Program-made: the position numbers and the translations under genes
Assembly (NCBI GenBank): GCA_030035585.1
Contig: CM057480.1
Coordinates: forward strand, 6,627,001-6,691,000
Length of the DNA stretch: 64,000 bases
Reading direction: 5' to 3'
Source: Dugong dugon
Lineage: Eukaryota; Chordata; Mammalia; Sirenia; Dugongidae
The notes under the pieces: generated by a model
The model's database searches: none
What the model saw: the letters and a program-made list of their open reading frames with translations, nothing else
Told to the model about the DNA's origin: nothing
In this document: one piece after another, positions 23,495-34,643 of the stretch
How positions within the stretch are numbered: position 1 is the first letter of the stretch
Layout of the letters: every line of letters begins with the position of its first letter

Positions 23495-23699
23495 AGAGCC
23501 CTGGTAGCACAGTGGTTAAAGTGCTCAGCTGTCAACTGAAAGGTCAGCAGTTAGAATCTACCAGCTGCTCTATGGGAGAAAGATGTGGCAGTCTGCTTCC
23601 GGAAAGATTACAGCCTTGGAAACCCTATGGGACCGTTCTACTCTGTCCTACAGAGTTGCTATGAGTTGGCATTGACTCGAAGACTGTGGGCTCGGTTTG
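23495..23699 (+). repeat. AfroSINE, long form
   Basis: Complete long form with GGGAGAAAGATGTGGCAGTC and CTTCCGGAAAGATTACAGCC. Confidence 0.92.
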
Positions 23700-23895
23700 C
23701 TATAAATGTATCTATTATACAACTTTTGCAAATTCAACTTTTTACAGGTGTACAACTTATTGACATCTATTACAATAACTGGCTGTGCAACCCTACCCTT
23801 AATCAATATGACTTGTCCATCACTATTAACTTCCACCTCCTTTCCCCTTCCCTTCTGCCCCCTGGTAACCACTAATAAACCATTGTCTCTACAGA
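23700..23895 (-). repeat. Old L1 LINE fragment
   Basis: CCCCTGGTAACCACTAATAA and the preceding TTACAGGTGTACAACTTATT match the reverse strand of old L1 3' regions. Confidence 0.45.
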
Positions 23896-24370
23896 AAAAA
23901 AAAAAATTAGGCTCATCACTTGTTCTAATAACATCAGATCTCTACTGCCTATGATACCCAAAAACTATATTCTCTTTTTTCCTTCCAAAAGAATCTTTAT
24001 TTTTAAAAGTATTTTGTACACCATTTCCTCAACTAAACAGACATATAGCCAACAAATAATTCCAAAAATTTGAGAAAGCAAATGTCATTTAGAAACAATA
24101 AATACCATAATTTGTTGATAAAATGGTCTACACCAAAAAGCTCAAGTAATATATTCTAAAAGTTCCTACAGTATCTGAAAATGATAATAATTTTCTTTTA
24201 AATTTCTTCTGCCCTTTTCACACACCTAGGATTATATATCATGGCTTTTCCAAAAACTGTATTCTTAAGTGGGACTAGAGACACAAAGTGTGGAGAAGGT
24301 AGGACTGACTATAGTTGATGGCACGCATTCCATGTCAAACTAAGTGAGGCATGCCCTGGCCCCAGATAGC
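23896..24370. other. No feature recognised
   Basis: AT-rich intronic sequence. Confidence 0.4.
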
Positions 24371-24500
24371 TACCCATTGCTGTCGAATCGATTATGGAAG
24401 CAGACTGCCACATCTTTCTCTGGAAGAGTGGGTGGTGAGTTAGAACCACCTATCTTTCGGTTAGCAGCCGAGCAGTTAACCACTGCACCATCAGGCTTCT
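24371..24500 (-). repeat. AfroSINE, long form with internal deletion
   Basis: CCCATTGCTGTCGAATCGATT joins directly to TGGAAGCAGACTGCC, so the central part is missing; the head is present. Confidence 0.83.
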
Positions 24501-24574
24501 TGGAACAGACAGCACCCCATGTTTGTCCAGATTGCCTACAAGCAGATTTAAAAAATCCCAGGAGATATACAGGC

Positions 24575-24720
24575 CAAGGACCTGAGCAGGTAATTCAGGA
24601 AGAAGTCCAAATGGCCAATAACCCACTGCTGTCCAACGGCCAATAAACATATGAAAAGATGCTCACCTCACAGTAATCACGGAAATGCAAAGTAAAACAG
24701 GGCCTTTTTTCTCAAGGGGG
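24575..24720 (+). repeat. L1 LINE ORF2 fragment
   Basis: CCAATAAACATATGAAAAGA, GCTCACCTCACAGTAATC and GAAATGCAAAGTAAAAC are L1 ORF2. A short duplication lies at 24605-24646. Confidence 0.75.
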
Positions 24721-24943
24721 TACTGGGGTGTGAGAAAATGTGGCCGCTGGGGGTGCAAGCTTTCAGAGGAGCAAAGTGCCAGCAGAAGCTACTAACATTT
24801 CAAATGTGTCTCTCCAGCGTCCAAGCAAGTCCCCTGCTGAGGCGGGAGGCGGAACCTCCCCTCCAGAAGCCAGCAACACTCAACAGTGGCACAAGTGTGT
24901 GCGTTACTGGCAACCCAAAGAAGGGAACAGCTAAATAAATTCC

Positions 24944-25132
24944 AGAGTCCCTGGCTGGCACAGTTAACGGGCTGGGCTGCTAGCCGGAAAGTTCCAGTCA
25001 ACCCCAAGGTGCCTTAGAAGAAAGGCCTGGCCATCTGCTTCTGAAAAACCAGCCACTGAAAACCCTATGGAGCACACACTGACACATATGGAGGTCACCA
25101 TGAGCAGAATCCACTGGACGGCAACTGGTTTT
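24944..25132 (+). repeat. AfroSINE-related SINE, older variant
   Basis: Head AGAGTCCCTGGCTGGCACAG; body AGAAGAAAGGCCTGGCCATC and GAAAACCCTATGGAGCACAC; tail GGACGGCAACTGGTTTT. Confidence 0.82.
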
Positions 25133-25230
25133 AAACAAAACTCCATACCAGGAACACCAAAGACACAACAGTAAGGACCAACCAGTGAGTCCAGGATAAC
25201 AACTATTTCTATATGCATGTGTGTGTGCAC

Positions 25231-25369
25231 GGAGCCCTTGGTTGCTAAACCAAAAGGCTGGCAGTTCGAATCCACCAGCTGCTCCTTGGAAATCCTAGGG
25301 GGCAGTTCTACTCTGTCTTATAGGGTCGCTAGGAGTTGGAATCAACTTGATGGCAACAGGTTTGGTTTG
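25231..25369 (+). repeat. AfroSINE, short form, head deletion
   Basis: GGAGCCCTTGG joins directly to TTGCTAAACCAAAAGG, losing about 20 bases with box A; the rest is complete. Confidence 0.88.
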
Positions 25370-25806
25370 GTGTATGTAAACAATTGTTAAGGTCTGGGAA
25401 ACAAACACACCAAACTCAGAACACCACATACTTGGGGGAAGGAGTGAGATTGGGGGCACAGTAAAAAAAAAAAATTAAAATTTACAGATAAACTAAAAAA
25501 GATATGTATGTATTCCTTACACAATTAAAACGGGATCAGGATTAACTAAATTACTTCTATTATGTAATAAAGCAACTACAAACCAACTTAGTGAAAGGGG
25601 GAATGGAAAAAAAATTCACATATATTTTAATAAATCACAACTCAATACGACGTGTGAAGTCTAAACAACATGCCAGTTTAAAAAAAAAAAACACACACTC
25701 TATATATTGTTAAAACAGCCCAATTTTAAAATAATAATACCCCCTCCTCCCCTTTTAACCCCCGTCAAGAGTTCACAAATGTTCTGTAGTTTTTATTAAG
25801 CACCCA
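25370..25806. other. No feature recognised
   Basis: AT-rich intronic sequence with short A runs. Confidence 0.4.
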
Positions 25807-25818
25807 TTTACTAAGGTT

Positions 25819-25951
25819 GGAACCCTGGTGGCACAGTGGTTAAGAGTTTGGCTGCTAATCAAAAGGTCAGCAGTTCAAATCCACCAGCCACTCCTTGGAA
25901 GCCCTATGGGGCAGTTCTACTCTGTCCTATAGGGTCACTATGTATTGGGCT
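25819..25951 (+). repeat. AfroSINE, short form, 3' truncated
   Basis: Flanked by the exact duplication TTTACTAAGGTT (25807-25818 and 25952-25963), although the copy stops at GGGTCACTATGTA, before the usual 3' tail. Confidence 0.92.
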
Positions 25952-25963
25952 TTTACTAAGGTT

Positions 25964-27105
25964 CCTCTTTTTTGTTCACCATGGGCAAACCTGTCTGCCT
26001 CTAGCAACAAAAAGGAGGAAGGGACCCTCATGACACTCAAGTACATGGACTGAAGGTCAAGGGACGGAAATGAAGTGCTTCTTCTACCAGGGGCAAGGAC
26101 CAGCAGAGGGCCAGGCAGACAGGATGTGTTTTGTTTCTTAATCTGCTGCAACCAAAGAATATTCTATCCTGGACTTTCTGGACTCCCTTTTCCCCTGACC
26201 CCGTTCCCCCAGCAACCCTCCCTCGTCATTTTACCCACAAAGAAACCGTTATTTGTCCAGGTTCCGTGGCAAGGACCCCACCAAGCCTAAAACCCGACCT
26301 CCTCTGCCAAACCAGGGCCAGACATCATCTCCTCTCCTTCATGATCGGATCTTACAGGCGACTTTTCCATTTTATTCCTATTTATGTGTTTGCAGGGGGT
26401 CGGGGGGCTGACTTTGCACCCTAACAAGCAAACAAACAAAAAATCTGAAAATAAATTCTATGCGGCCTGGGGGGGTGGGGGGGAAGACACTGATGAACTA
26501 GGCAGAGTATCATTAAGTCTTGACAAATTCTGTGCTCCGTTCTGCAGGAGACCCTACGCTATCAACAGGCAAAAAGCATCTACTAGGAATGCTCAAAACA
26601 CCAAATGCGAACAGCCATCCCTGCTTTTATGAGGGAAAGTAATGTTTATTTTCATACTTTAAAACTTGGCTGTGCTTAAAGCAAAACTTCCATGGTATGA
26701 AACAGCCGAACTATTTAGTGCCTTTACTTGTATGATTTGTACGTTATTAACTAGCAAAGCAAAGATACCACGGAAGAGAGGCAATAACTTCAGTTCTTAC
26801 CAAGATCTGTATTTACTGCACAACAGACATAAGGATGAATAAGAAAATTACAAAATTAGTAGCTGTTGTGGCAAGTCCCAAAAGTGTTCCAGAATTAACC
26901 ACTATGCCTGCTAAAAGATTCTGCTACTAAACATTCGTGAGTTGGTTTCCAGTTGTTACCGTAAACAAACCCTACACAATCGCCTTTTCTCCCCAGCCAA
27001 CCTTCAGTTTTACAAGTGGAGACACTAAGCTCCACTTCACCCTCATTACATGGAAAGGGATCTTTCCCAGATTTCCCCCTGAAGCTCCAAATATTCGGGT
27101 CAGCT
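25964..27105. other. No feature recognised
   Basis: 1.1 kb of unique intron; no conserved frame. Confidence 0.45.
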
Positions 27106-27118
27106 CATAGCAGACCAG

Positions 27119-27740
27119 TCGGCAACATCACGAAATAATGGAGAAAAGACTGAAGTTGTCAAGGATTTCATTTTACTTGGATCTACAATCCACACCCATG
27201 GAAGCAGCAGTCAAGAAGTTGCACTGGGCAAATCTGCTGCAAAAGATCTCTTTAAAGTGTTAAAAAGCAAAGATGTCACTTTGAGGACTAAGGTGCACCT
27301 GTCCCAAGCCAGGATATTTTCAATCACTTCATATGCATACGAAAGATGGACAATGAATAAGGGAGACAGAAGAACTGACACCTTTGAATTGTGATGTTGG
27401 CAAAGAAAACTGAATATAGCATATACTGCCAAAAGAAATCTCTCTTGGATGAAGTACAGCCAGGATACTCCTTAGAAGCGAGGATGGTGAGACTTCGCCT
27501 CACATACTTCGGACATGTTATCAGGACGGACCAGTCCCTGGAGAAGGACATCATGCTTGGTAAAGTACAGGGTCAGTGAAAAAGAGGAAGACCCTCAAGG
27601 AGATGGACTGACACAGTGGCTGCAACAATGGGCTCAAGCCTAACAATGATTGTGAGGCTGGCGCGGGACCGGACAGTGTTTCGTTCTGTGGTACACAGGG
27701 TCGCTGTGATTGGAACCGACTCGATGGCACCTAACAACAA
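27119..27740 (+). mobile_element. RTE-type LINE, 5'-truncated 3' end
   Basis: Flanked by CATAGCAGACCAG (27106-27118) and CATAGCAGATCAG (27741-27753). It carries the end of the reverse-transcriptase ORF. A conserved stretch (SLEARMVRLRLTYFGHV) is readable at 27469-27519 and meets a stop at 27577, where GGTCAGTGA replaces an arginine CGA codon by CpG decay. It ends CACCTAACAACAACA. This matches the elephant RTE family as I recall it. Not autonomous. Confidence 0.9.
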
Positions 27741-27753
27741 CATAGCAGATCAG

Positions 27754-28204
27754 AGCTGTGATTTTTATTTCTTCTTATTTGTACCCCTACATGGTTTCTA
27801 ATTCAATTAAATTGGTAAATCTTTTTCTTTAAATATTCCCCTAAATCCCAGAAAATTCTGATAAAGCCAACAACAATAAAAAGAAAACATAAAGGGAACT
27901 GGATAACCTGATAACCTAGTTAAGATTATTGAAAATAAAGAGCAGGGCAGGTGTGACTAGCCAGCGCTCCCACTGGCCCATGCGTGGAGCACTGCCCCTC
28001 CCCGCAAATCAGTTCCTTTTTTATACGTATGGGGCACACTGCAATTTTTCTCCAACAAAAAGTCATCCCAAGGTAGATGATGATGGAAATGACTGAGATG
28101 AAGAAACCCAGGCTCAAAGTCACGCAAGTTTACCGACGAACTTTGCCGGATCAAAACGGGGACTCCAGCATGAGGCAGTGACTGCTGGTACTCAACACGG
28201 CACT
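27754..28204. other. No feature recognised
   Basis: Unique intronic sequence. Confidence 0.4.
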
Positions 28205-28392
28205 GCAGGTATTTCAGACATTAAAACAACCTGTGCGTGAATGTTTACAGCAGCTTTATCCACAACTGCCAACAAACAAAACCAGTGAAGAACCCAGGAA
28301 ACACAATGTCCCAACTGGTGAATGTATAAAACCACGGTGCACGCATACAACGGAGCATTACACAGCAAGGAACAGAGAACTAACGATACACA
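28205..28392 (+). repeat. L1 LINE 3' fragment (first half)
   Basis: GTTTACAGCAGCTTTATCCA and CTGGTGAATGTATAAAACCA are the end of L1 ORF2. Continues after the SINE at 28393-28585. Confidence 0.75.
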
Positions 28393-28585
28393 CTTAAAAC
28401 AAAAACTAGCCAAGTCAATTCTGACTCAGGGTGATCCTGTTTATGTCAGAGTAGAAGTCTGCTCCATACGGTTTTCAGCTGTAGACTTTTCGATTGTAGA
28501 CTGCCAGGCCTTTCTTCCAAGGTACCTCTGGCTGGAGTCAAAGCTCCAACCTTTCAGTCAGCAGTTGCACGCTGAACTGTTTGTG
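28393..28585 (-). repeat. AfroSINE-related SINE, older variant
   Basis: Reverse variant with ACGGTTTTCAGCTGTAGACT and GGTACCTCTGGCTGGAGTC, inserted into the L1 3' end. Confidence 0.8.
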
Positions 28586-28830
28586 CCCCCCCCCCCAGGG
28601 CGGGCCTCCTCATACACACTGCCAGTGGATGATAGAATGGAACAGTAGCTGCCTAGATAGTCACCGCGGGGTGACTACAACAGGACACAGCAGAGTTTCG
28701 GGGGTGGGGGGGCTGTTCCGTGTCCTAACTGTGATGGTCACACCGTGTGCATCTGTCAAAACGTGAAGAACTATACCCTAAAAGGGTGAATTTTACTGTA
28801 TGTATCTATACCTCAACAAACAAAATGAAA
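28586..28830 (+). repeat. L1 LINE 3'UTR (second half)
   Basis: GGGTGAATTTTACTGTATGT and TATACCTCAACAAACAAAAT are the recalled old-L1 3' terminus. Confidence 0.75.
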
Positions 28831-29017
28831 AGAGGGCTAGCAGAGCTGAGGCCTTCCCGCTCACCTAAGGCTGTGCAGCACGCACCCAAGAAGAGGTGGA
28901 AGGGGGAGGTCCTGCAGCCTATAGGGTGCCTCCTCACCTCTCTGACTGCGCTGGAATATCCTAGCTCATGCCAGGCAGTGGTCAGTGGTCTCCCAAAGGC
29001 AAAAACAAAAAACCCCA

Positions 29018-29165
29018 AGCCCGCTGCCCCGACTCATCTCACAGCATCCATGCAGGACAGAGGAGACCTGCCCCATAGGGTTTCCAAGGCTGTAAATCTT
29101 TATGGAAGCAGACTGCCACCTCTTTCTCCCGCAGAGCTGCTGGTGGGTTCAAACCACCAGGGCTT
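29018..29165 (-). repeat. AfroSINE, long form, head truncated
   Basis: CCATAGGGTTTCCAAGGCTG, AAGCAGACTGCCACCTCTTT and GCTGGTGGGTTCAAACCACC; the rest of the head is lost. Confidence 0.85.
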
Positions 29166-30418
29166 CTTCCTTCCAAAGGCAGCCATCTGCAAATGCCCGC
29201 TCTGCGCAGCTGCAGCGGCCTCTAATCAGGGTACAGAACTCGACGGAGGCCGCGGGGGAAGGCAAGAAGTCAGCTCATCCAAGCTGGTGGTGCAGGAACT
29301 CCATGAGGACAGGGACTTGGGCTGTTCTGCTCATGCTCGTTCCCCCGGGCTTCTTCCCTTACCATATCTTCCTAAAGGAGTCAGGTCAATTTTTGTAGGA
29401 ATTATAACTCTCTCTCTGTACACCTATTTCATCTTTACCTAAACTGCGTAATTGCAAAAAACAAGTACAGCTGATGCAAACCGGTTAGAACAGCACCAGC
29501 CAGCAGTCTCTCCTGATAAAGCCGGTCTCTCCTGATAAAGCCGGTCTCTCCTGATAAAGCCGATCCAGGTGAATGCTGGAGAAGCTGGGAGCCTGCTAGA
29601 GGAGTCACACCAAGGTCCAGGCTGAAGGAAGCTTGTTCAGTAGAGAGTGGCTGGGAGGGTCCACCACACTTCACGGGAACAGCACCACTCACTCTGGCCA
29701 CGTTCCAGTTCTGCTAGGGTGAGGTCTCCCCCATATCTTCATGAGATGTTTCAAGGTGAAACAAGCCGGGTGGTGCTGCCAGGAGCAATGGCCCAATGGG
29801 ATGCCATCTTCCCAGCCATATTATTGAGTTATTATCTCTCAGTCCCAAACCCACACCTCCTCCTGCCCTCTTCTAGGATGCCGGGGCCAGGGCGGGGGCG
29901 GGTCCAGGGCCGAAGCTAGGCAAATCACATCTGGGCTTTACCAGCTGTGTCCTGTTAGGGTCTGGTAGAGGAAGAAAGGGCTTGTTCTTGAAATGTCTGC
30001 TTCCTGGGTCACCCCATCAACGAACTCCTTTCACCCCAGCAACATACCACCATTGGTCTGTTCCAGCAGCAGCAAGGACTCCAGTCTGCAGTTTCTGAAC
30101 ACTTGGGAAACCAGCCTCGTCACCCCCAAAACACACTCATGCTAGCTGAGCAGCTGCTTCCTCAGGTCCCACGCCCCCAGGAACGCCCCTAAGAATGAAT
30201 ACTTCCAACCTCTTCCTTTTGGTCCCCTAGTCTTAGGGCGGTAGCTGCTTTCTGCAGTTAGTACTTCCTGACACCTTTGTTCAAGGACCAAGTTAACAAT
30301 CTAGTATCAGTTAACAATTCTTTACATTAATTACCTGTGTTCAAGTAATTGAGGTAGCTTCTGACTGATAATTTTTTCTACATATCAATGACCCATGCCC
30401 TTAAACAAAAACAAAAAA
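29166..30418. other. Unique intron with a small minisatellite
   Basis: No interspersed repeat was recognised. The 231-codon frame ending at 29442 spans an L1 end and an AfroSINE, so it is not a gene. Confidence 0.45.
29506..29562. repeat. Tandem repeat, 19 bp x 3
   Basis: GTCTCTCCTGATAAAGCCG at 29506, 29525 and 29544; the last copy ends at CCG before ATCC. No spacers. Confidence 0.9.
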
Positions 30419-30576
30419 AACCATTGCCCTCTATGAGTCCATTCTGACTCATAATGACCCTACAGAACAGAACAGAACTGCCCCACAGGGTTTCCAAGGA
30501 GCAGCTGGTGGATTCGAACCGCCGACCTTTTGTGGTTAGCAGCCAAGCTCTTAACCATTGTGCCACCAGGGCCCCT
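30419..30576 (-). repeat. AfroSINE, short form
   Basis: Complete minus copy with an A-rich tail, ending TGTGCCACCAGGGCCCC. Confidence 0.93.
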
Positions 30577-31334
30577 AGGAGGGGTGAAAAAAGCAGGAAT
30601 TCTAATTTAAATAACACCTTCCTTAGGGGTGTTGAAAGGATTAGCAAACACTAGTTAAAACCTCTCTATTATCACACACATCTCTATTATCACACACATC
30701 TCTATTATTACACACGGTCCTGCCACGTCCTACCTAAATTCCATCACCCAAGATTTATCTTAAGCTCTTCTTCCTTCTGACCCAAACTCATCTCTTCACT
30801 TGAACGTCTCTTTGTTTACATGTCATAAACATTAGCATTTGGGTTTTACCCAGCAATTTAAATAAGGCCACATATAAAGCACCCATACAGACAAGCTGAC
30901 ATATAAAGCCCCTCCCTCCCCATCACCTTTCTCCCTCCCTTTCCGTTTCCAATGTTCCCAAACAGACACTCTACAGGGCTCAGGCAGGGAACAGAGGTTA
31001 TACAGCTTCAGTATGGGGTACAGCTAGCAGCAAACAGACATTCAAACATCCAGATGATAAATCTTGACACATCAAGTCCCGTCAGCAACCAGGAACTACC
31101 CAAATTATTTCATGGTATCAGATATCACTTGGCCATCAACCAGGAAATATCTTTAAGAAAGATAAGCGGCGTGTTTAATTTCATGAAAAGGAATTCGACC
31201 CATTTGGCTACAACTTGCAGGAAAAACTGAAGCCAAGTTTGTTCAGGATTATTTACACACAATTATGTGCACGTACATTAAAACGTAAAACTTCCCACCT
31301 CCTTCTTCAAAGCACCTTCACAAAAAATATGTTG
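30577..31334. other. Unique intron
   Basis: Nothing recognised apart from the short tandem repeat at 30663-30714. Confidence 0.4.
30663..30714. repeat. Tandem repeat, 18 bp x 3
   Basis: Unit TCTATTATCACACACATC, three near-identical copies; the last has ATTATTA in place of ATTATCA. Confidence 0.85.
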
Positions 31335-31700
31335 TTAGCTATTGTTAAGTTGGGTCTGATGCATGATAACCCCACATACAACAAACAAAAAGCTGGCTGG
31401 CTCTGCACCATCTACATGGTATCAGATCATGCTTGAGTCTGTGAGTCTGTGGTCACAGCCGCTGTGTATTTTTACTGCATTCCAATGTAGAGAGCTAATC
31501 AATCACTCAGCACTGAATCTGTTGTGATCCATAGGGTTTCCACTGGCTAATTTTCAGGAGATCACCAGGCCTTTCCTCCTGGTCTGGCTTGTGCTGGAAA
31601 CTCCAGTGAAACCTGGCCACCGTGGGTGACCCCGATGGCATTTGAAATACTGGTAGCATAAGCTTCTGGCAGTGTAGCAACATGCAAGCTCCGCAGAATA
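31335..31700 (-). repeat. RTE-derived element, internally deleted
   Basis: Reverse of the RTE 5' region (CCATAGGGTTTCCACTGGC, CCAGGCCTTTCCTCCTGGTC, GTGGGTGACCCCGATGGCAT) preceded by a decayed reverse 3' end (TTGTTAAGTTGGGTCTGATG). No tRNA head was seen at its high-coordinate end. Confidence 0.6.
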
Positions 31701-31812
31701 GGTCTCCAGGAGGAAGTGCTCCATTCCGTCCATCTTAAAGGTCAGAAATCGAAGCTTAGCAGTTAAGTGACTTGCCCAAGGAAGTATGGCTACCATTAAA
31801 AAAAAAAAAAAA

Positions 31813-31967
31813 AACCCGTTGCCATCAAGTTGATTCTGACTCATAGTGACCCTACAGGACAGAGCTGAACTGCCTCATAGGGTTTCCAAGGGGCGCCTGA
31901 CCGATTCGAACTGCCAATCTTTTTGTTAGCAGCCATAGCTCTTAACCACTACACCACGAGGTTTCCA
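31813..31967 (-). repeat. AfroSINE, short form
   Basis: Complete minus copy with an A run at 31799-31814. Confidence 0.92.
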
Positions 31968-32064
31968 TAGCAACCCCACTTCTATAGGACAGAGTAGAAC
32001 TGCTCCTTAGGGTTTCCAAGGCTATAATCCGTATAGAAGCAGACCGCCAGGTTTTCTTACTCTA
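31968..32064 (-). repeat. AfroSINE, long form, partial
   Basis: Directly adjoins the previous copy: TAGCAACCCCACTTCTATAG to AAGCAGACCGCCAGG; the head is missing. Confidence 0.8.
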
Positions 32065-33246
32065 AAACTCATGTTCTCATCCATAGAAACAAACGGTACT
32101 CATATTCCAAGCTATTGCTCCCTTTGGCCCCCCTAATTTTCCCTTTGTGATACATAATGTGGGCAAAAAAAATCATTAAAACCTAATGTTTTGGGGAGCA
32201 CTGTTTGGCCTGAAAAACTACAAGTCCCGTTTGTTCCTGCAAAGGGATAGTGGTAGTCCTGTGAGGATGTTCTGATGGTCAAATTCATTCCGGGTCCCCC
32301 GGTGAGAACTGGCCATCAGGCAAAATCCTTCTGGAACTGCTACTTAAATCCAGTAAGGCCAACAGAAGGCAGAAGTGACATCTAAGCGCCACCCCCCCCC
32401 CCCCCCCACTAATACCAAAACAGCTGTGAACTGCTGGAATCTGGGTGGGTTCCATACCCAGATATTCCAACAGAACATGCCTATGTCACAGGTTGGTTGG
32501 CAGAGAAAGTAACATTTGTTCCTTAATATTGTAGGGTTCTCCCATGAAGCTTAGCTATCGTTTCAAAAAAGTTAGTTAAAACTCAAGATTTCCACCCTGC
32601 TAAGTGGCCGTTCTAGTATGACCTCCCATTTGGCCAAGAGACTAGGGGCCCAGGTATAAACTACCTGCATGCTCTTTTAGTTTTCTCCCTTAACGACTCA
32701 GAAAAAACCAAAAACAAGAGGCAAAACACAAGAAGCTAAAAAGCCTGAGGAAAAAATGATGAGACACCAGATTTTTAAGAACTGGTTTCAACTGCCTGCA
32801 AGAAATCGCCTGACTGAAATTAAACCTTATATAAGAGAGGTGCTGAAGACCTGCTTCAATTCCTGACAGACGACAGCTGACTCGTTCAACAACCATATAA
32901 TCACTACTTGTCAGATACTGTTTGTACATAAACAGCAACGTCAAGAAAGTGCTAGGCTAAGTGTCAGGAGAGCTCCTGATCAACAAGTCATTTCATCTCC
33001 CCAGGCCTCTGTCTCCCCATTTGCAAAGTAATGGACTTGGGGGTGCTGATTTAGATGTCTTCCTCAGATACCCCAACATATGTGTGTGCATGCACGCACA
33101 TACATGCATGCACATGCGTGCACACACACATACACCTTGCAATACCATGAAATTAAAGGTTATAAATATTCCACAGTCCCTGAAATCAGACTAGTCCCTT
33201 GAGTAAATTGCCACAGTTCCAAAAGGAATCTTAGCTTCAAAGACTG
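32065..33246. other. Unique intron with simple-sequence tracts
   Basis: Holds a C run of 19-20 bases at 32391-32408 and the alternating tract at 33076-33135; otherwise nothing recognised. Confidence 0.45.
33076..33135. repeat. 60-bp alternating purine-pyrimidine tract
   Basis: Every step from 33076 to 33135 alternates purine and pyrimidine, mixing TG/CA, GC and AT steps (for example GCATGCACGCACATACATG). Such tracts favour left-handed Z-DNA under negative supercoiling. Likely a (CA)n-derived microsatellite. Confidence 0.85.
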
Positions 33247-33448
33247 TTGTTGCTTGGTGCTGTCGAGTCGATTCTGACTCACAGGGACCCAATGTGACAA
33301 GAGTAGAAATGTCCCATAGGGTTTCCAAGGCTGTAATCTTTCTGGAGCAGATCGCCAGGTCTCTTCTCCCTCAAAGCCACTGGTGGGCTGGAACCGCCAA
33401 CCACTCGATGGGCAGCCAAGCCCTTAACCACTGTGGCACCAGGACTTC
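33247..33448 (-). repeat. AfroSINE, long form
   Basis: Complete minus copy: GGTGCTGTCGAGTCGATTC to GTGGCACCAGGAC, with the long-form segment. Confidence 0.9.
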
Positions 33449-33549
33449 TTTAGTGAATCACTGAACAGGAACACTGACACTGTACCTTAAGACAAACAAA
33501 AAGCTAAGGGTATCCACACATTATACAGCCTCTAAACATACTTGCTATC

Positions 33550-33990
33550 TGCTGGCCGGTCAGTTTGTCATCCTGTGGTAGTCTGAGTGTTGCTATGATG
33601 CTGGATGCTGTGCCACCAGTATTTAAAATACCAGCAGGGTCACCCATGGGAGACAGGTTTCAGTGGAGCTGCCAGACTAAGACTAGGAAGAAAGGCCTGG
33701 CAATTTACTTCCAAAAGTTAGCCAATGAAAACCTTATAGATCACAACAGAATACTGTCCAACTCACCTGTTTTGAACAAGGGAATCAATTGCTAGGAGGA
33801 GATCATGTTTGGTGAAGTGGGGTGGCAGTGATGGCGTGCGAGACCCCTGTTGAGATGGACTGGCACAATAGCCCCAAGGATGGACTCAAATATGTTGGTG
33901 ACTGTGTGGATAATGCAAGATGGGGGGCAAGGTTTCCTTCTGTTGTACAGAAGGTCACTATTAGTTGGAGTTGACAGCAGCTAACAAACA
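33550..33990 (+). repeat. RTE-derived element, internally deleted
   Basis: 5' part (TGAGTGTTGCTATGATGCTG, CAGCAGGGTCACCCATGGG, AGAAAGGCCTGGCAATTTAC) joins 3'-end sequence (GAGATCATGTTTGGTGAAG, TTGTACAGAAGGTCACTATT). The central ORF is missing. Confidence 0.75.
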
Positions 33991-34643
33991 TTCATACCTG
34001 TACCCATCTTCTCCCCAAGGCATGCTCAGGGGGCTCTACAGCCCTAAAACTGTCTAAACCAAAAGTTAAGAGATCCAGTTTTTGTGAACATCACCTGAAG
34101 GAATCACTGCACCTTTCCATTCAGATAATGATAACTGGATAAGAAAGAGCCCAGTTCAGTTCAATTCCCAACACTGAAAATTCATTTTCTTCTACCAGTC
34201 CTCTTTGTTATGTAATAAAAGGTATTGGGAATGCTTACAATTGCCTTAATTATGGGACACTTTACTAGGGCACTTTACACACATTAACTCTAATCCTTAT
34301 CGACAGTGTAAATGAAGTGGTATCCCCATTTTACAGATGAGAAAATCAAGGCAAAACAAGAATCTGAACTTAGAACCACAATTTCAAAGAACGCTCAACT
34401 AAAGCCAATTAAATAAACAGACAACTTTAATAAGAAACATCACAAAATTGGTCCATGAGTTTCACATTTTTTTACCATATCCACTTTTCTGCTCAGTACT
34501 TATCCTCAGATTTTTTAGGGTGTTTTCAATACAAGCCTATAGATGACCCTAAATAAGAAAAACATCTGCCTCCCCCGCTTTGACACTGATCCCAAAAGAG
34601 GCAGAAGACATACAATAAAGTTGGTACTTGTGGTCTAGACTGA
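33991..34643. other. Mostly unique, with one MIR
   Basis: Nothing recognised apart from the MIR at 34248-34375. Confidence 0.4.
34248..34375 (-). repeat. MIR SINE fragment
   Basis: GCACTTTACACACATTAACT and CCCCATTTTACAGATGAGAA are the reverse MIR core. Confidence 0.85.

Noticed and set aside
28747..29442. 231-codon open frame
   Set aside because: It crosses an L1 3' end and an AfroSINE and has no recognisable domain.
29506..29562. CRISPR-like array
   Set aside because: The units are directly adjacent without spacers, in a mammalian genome.
32391..32408. Long C run as a functional element
   Set aside because: Simple homopolymer; its length is prone to sequencing error.
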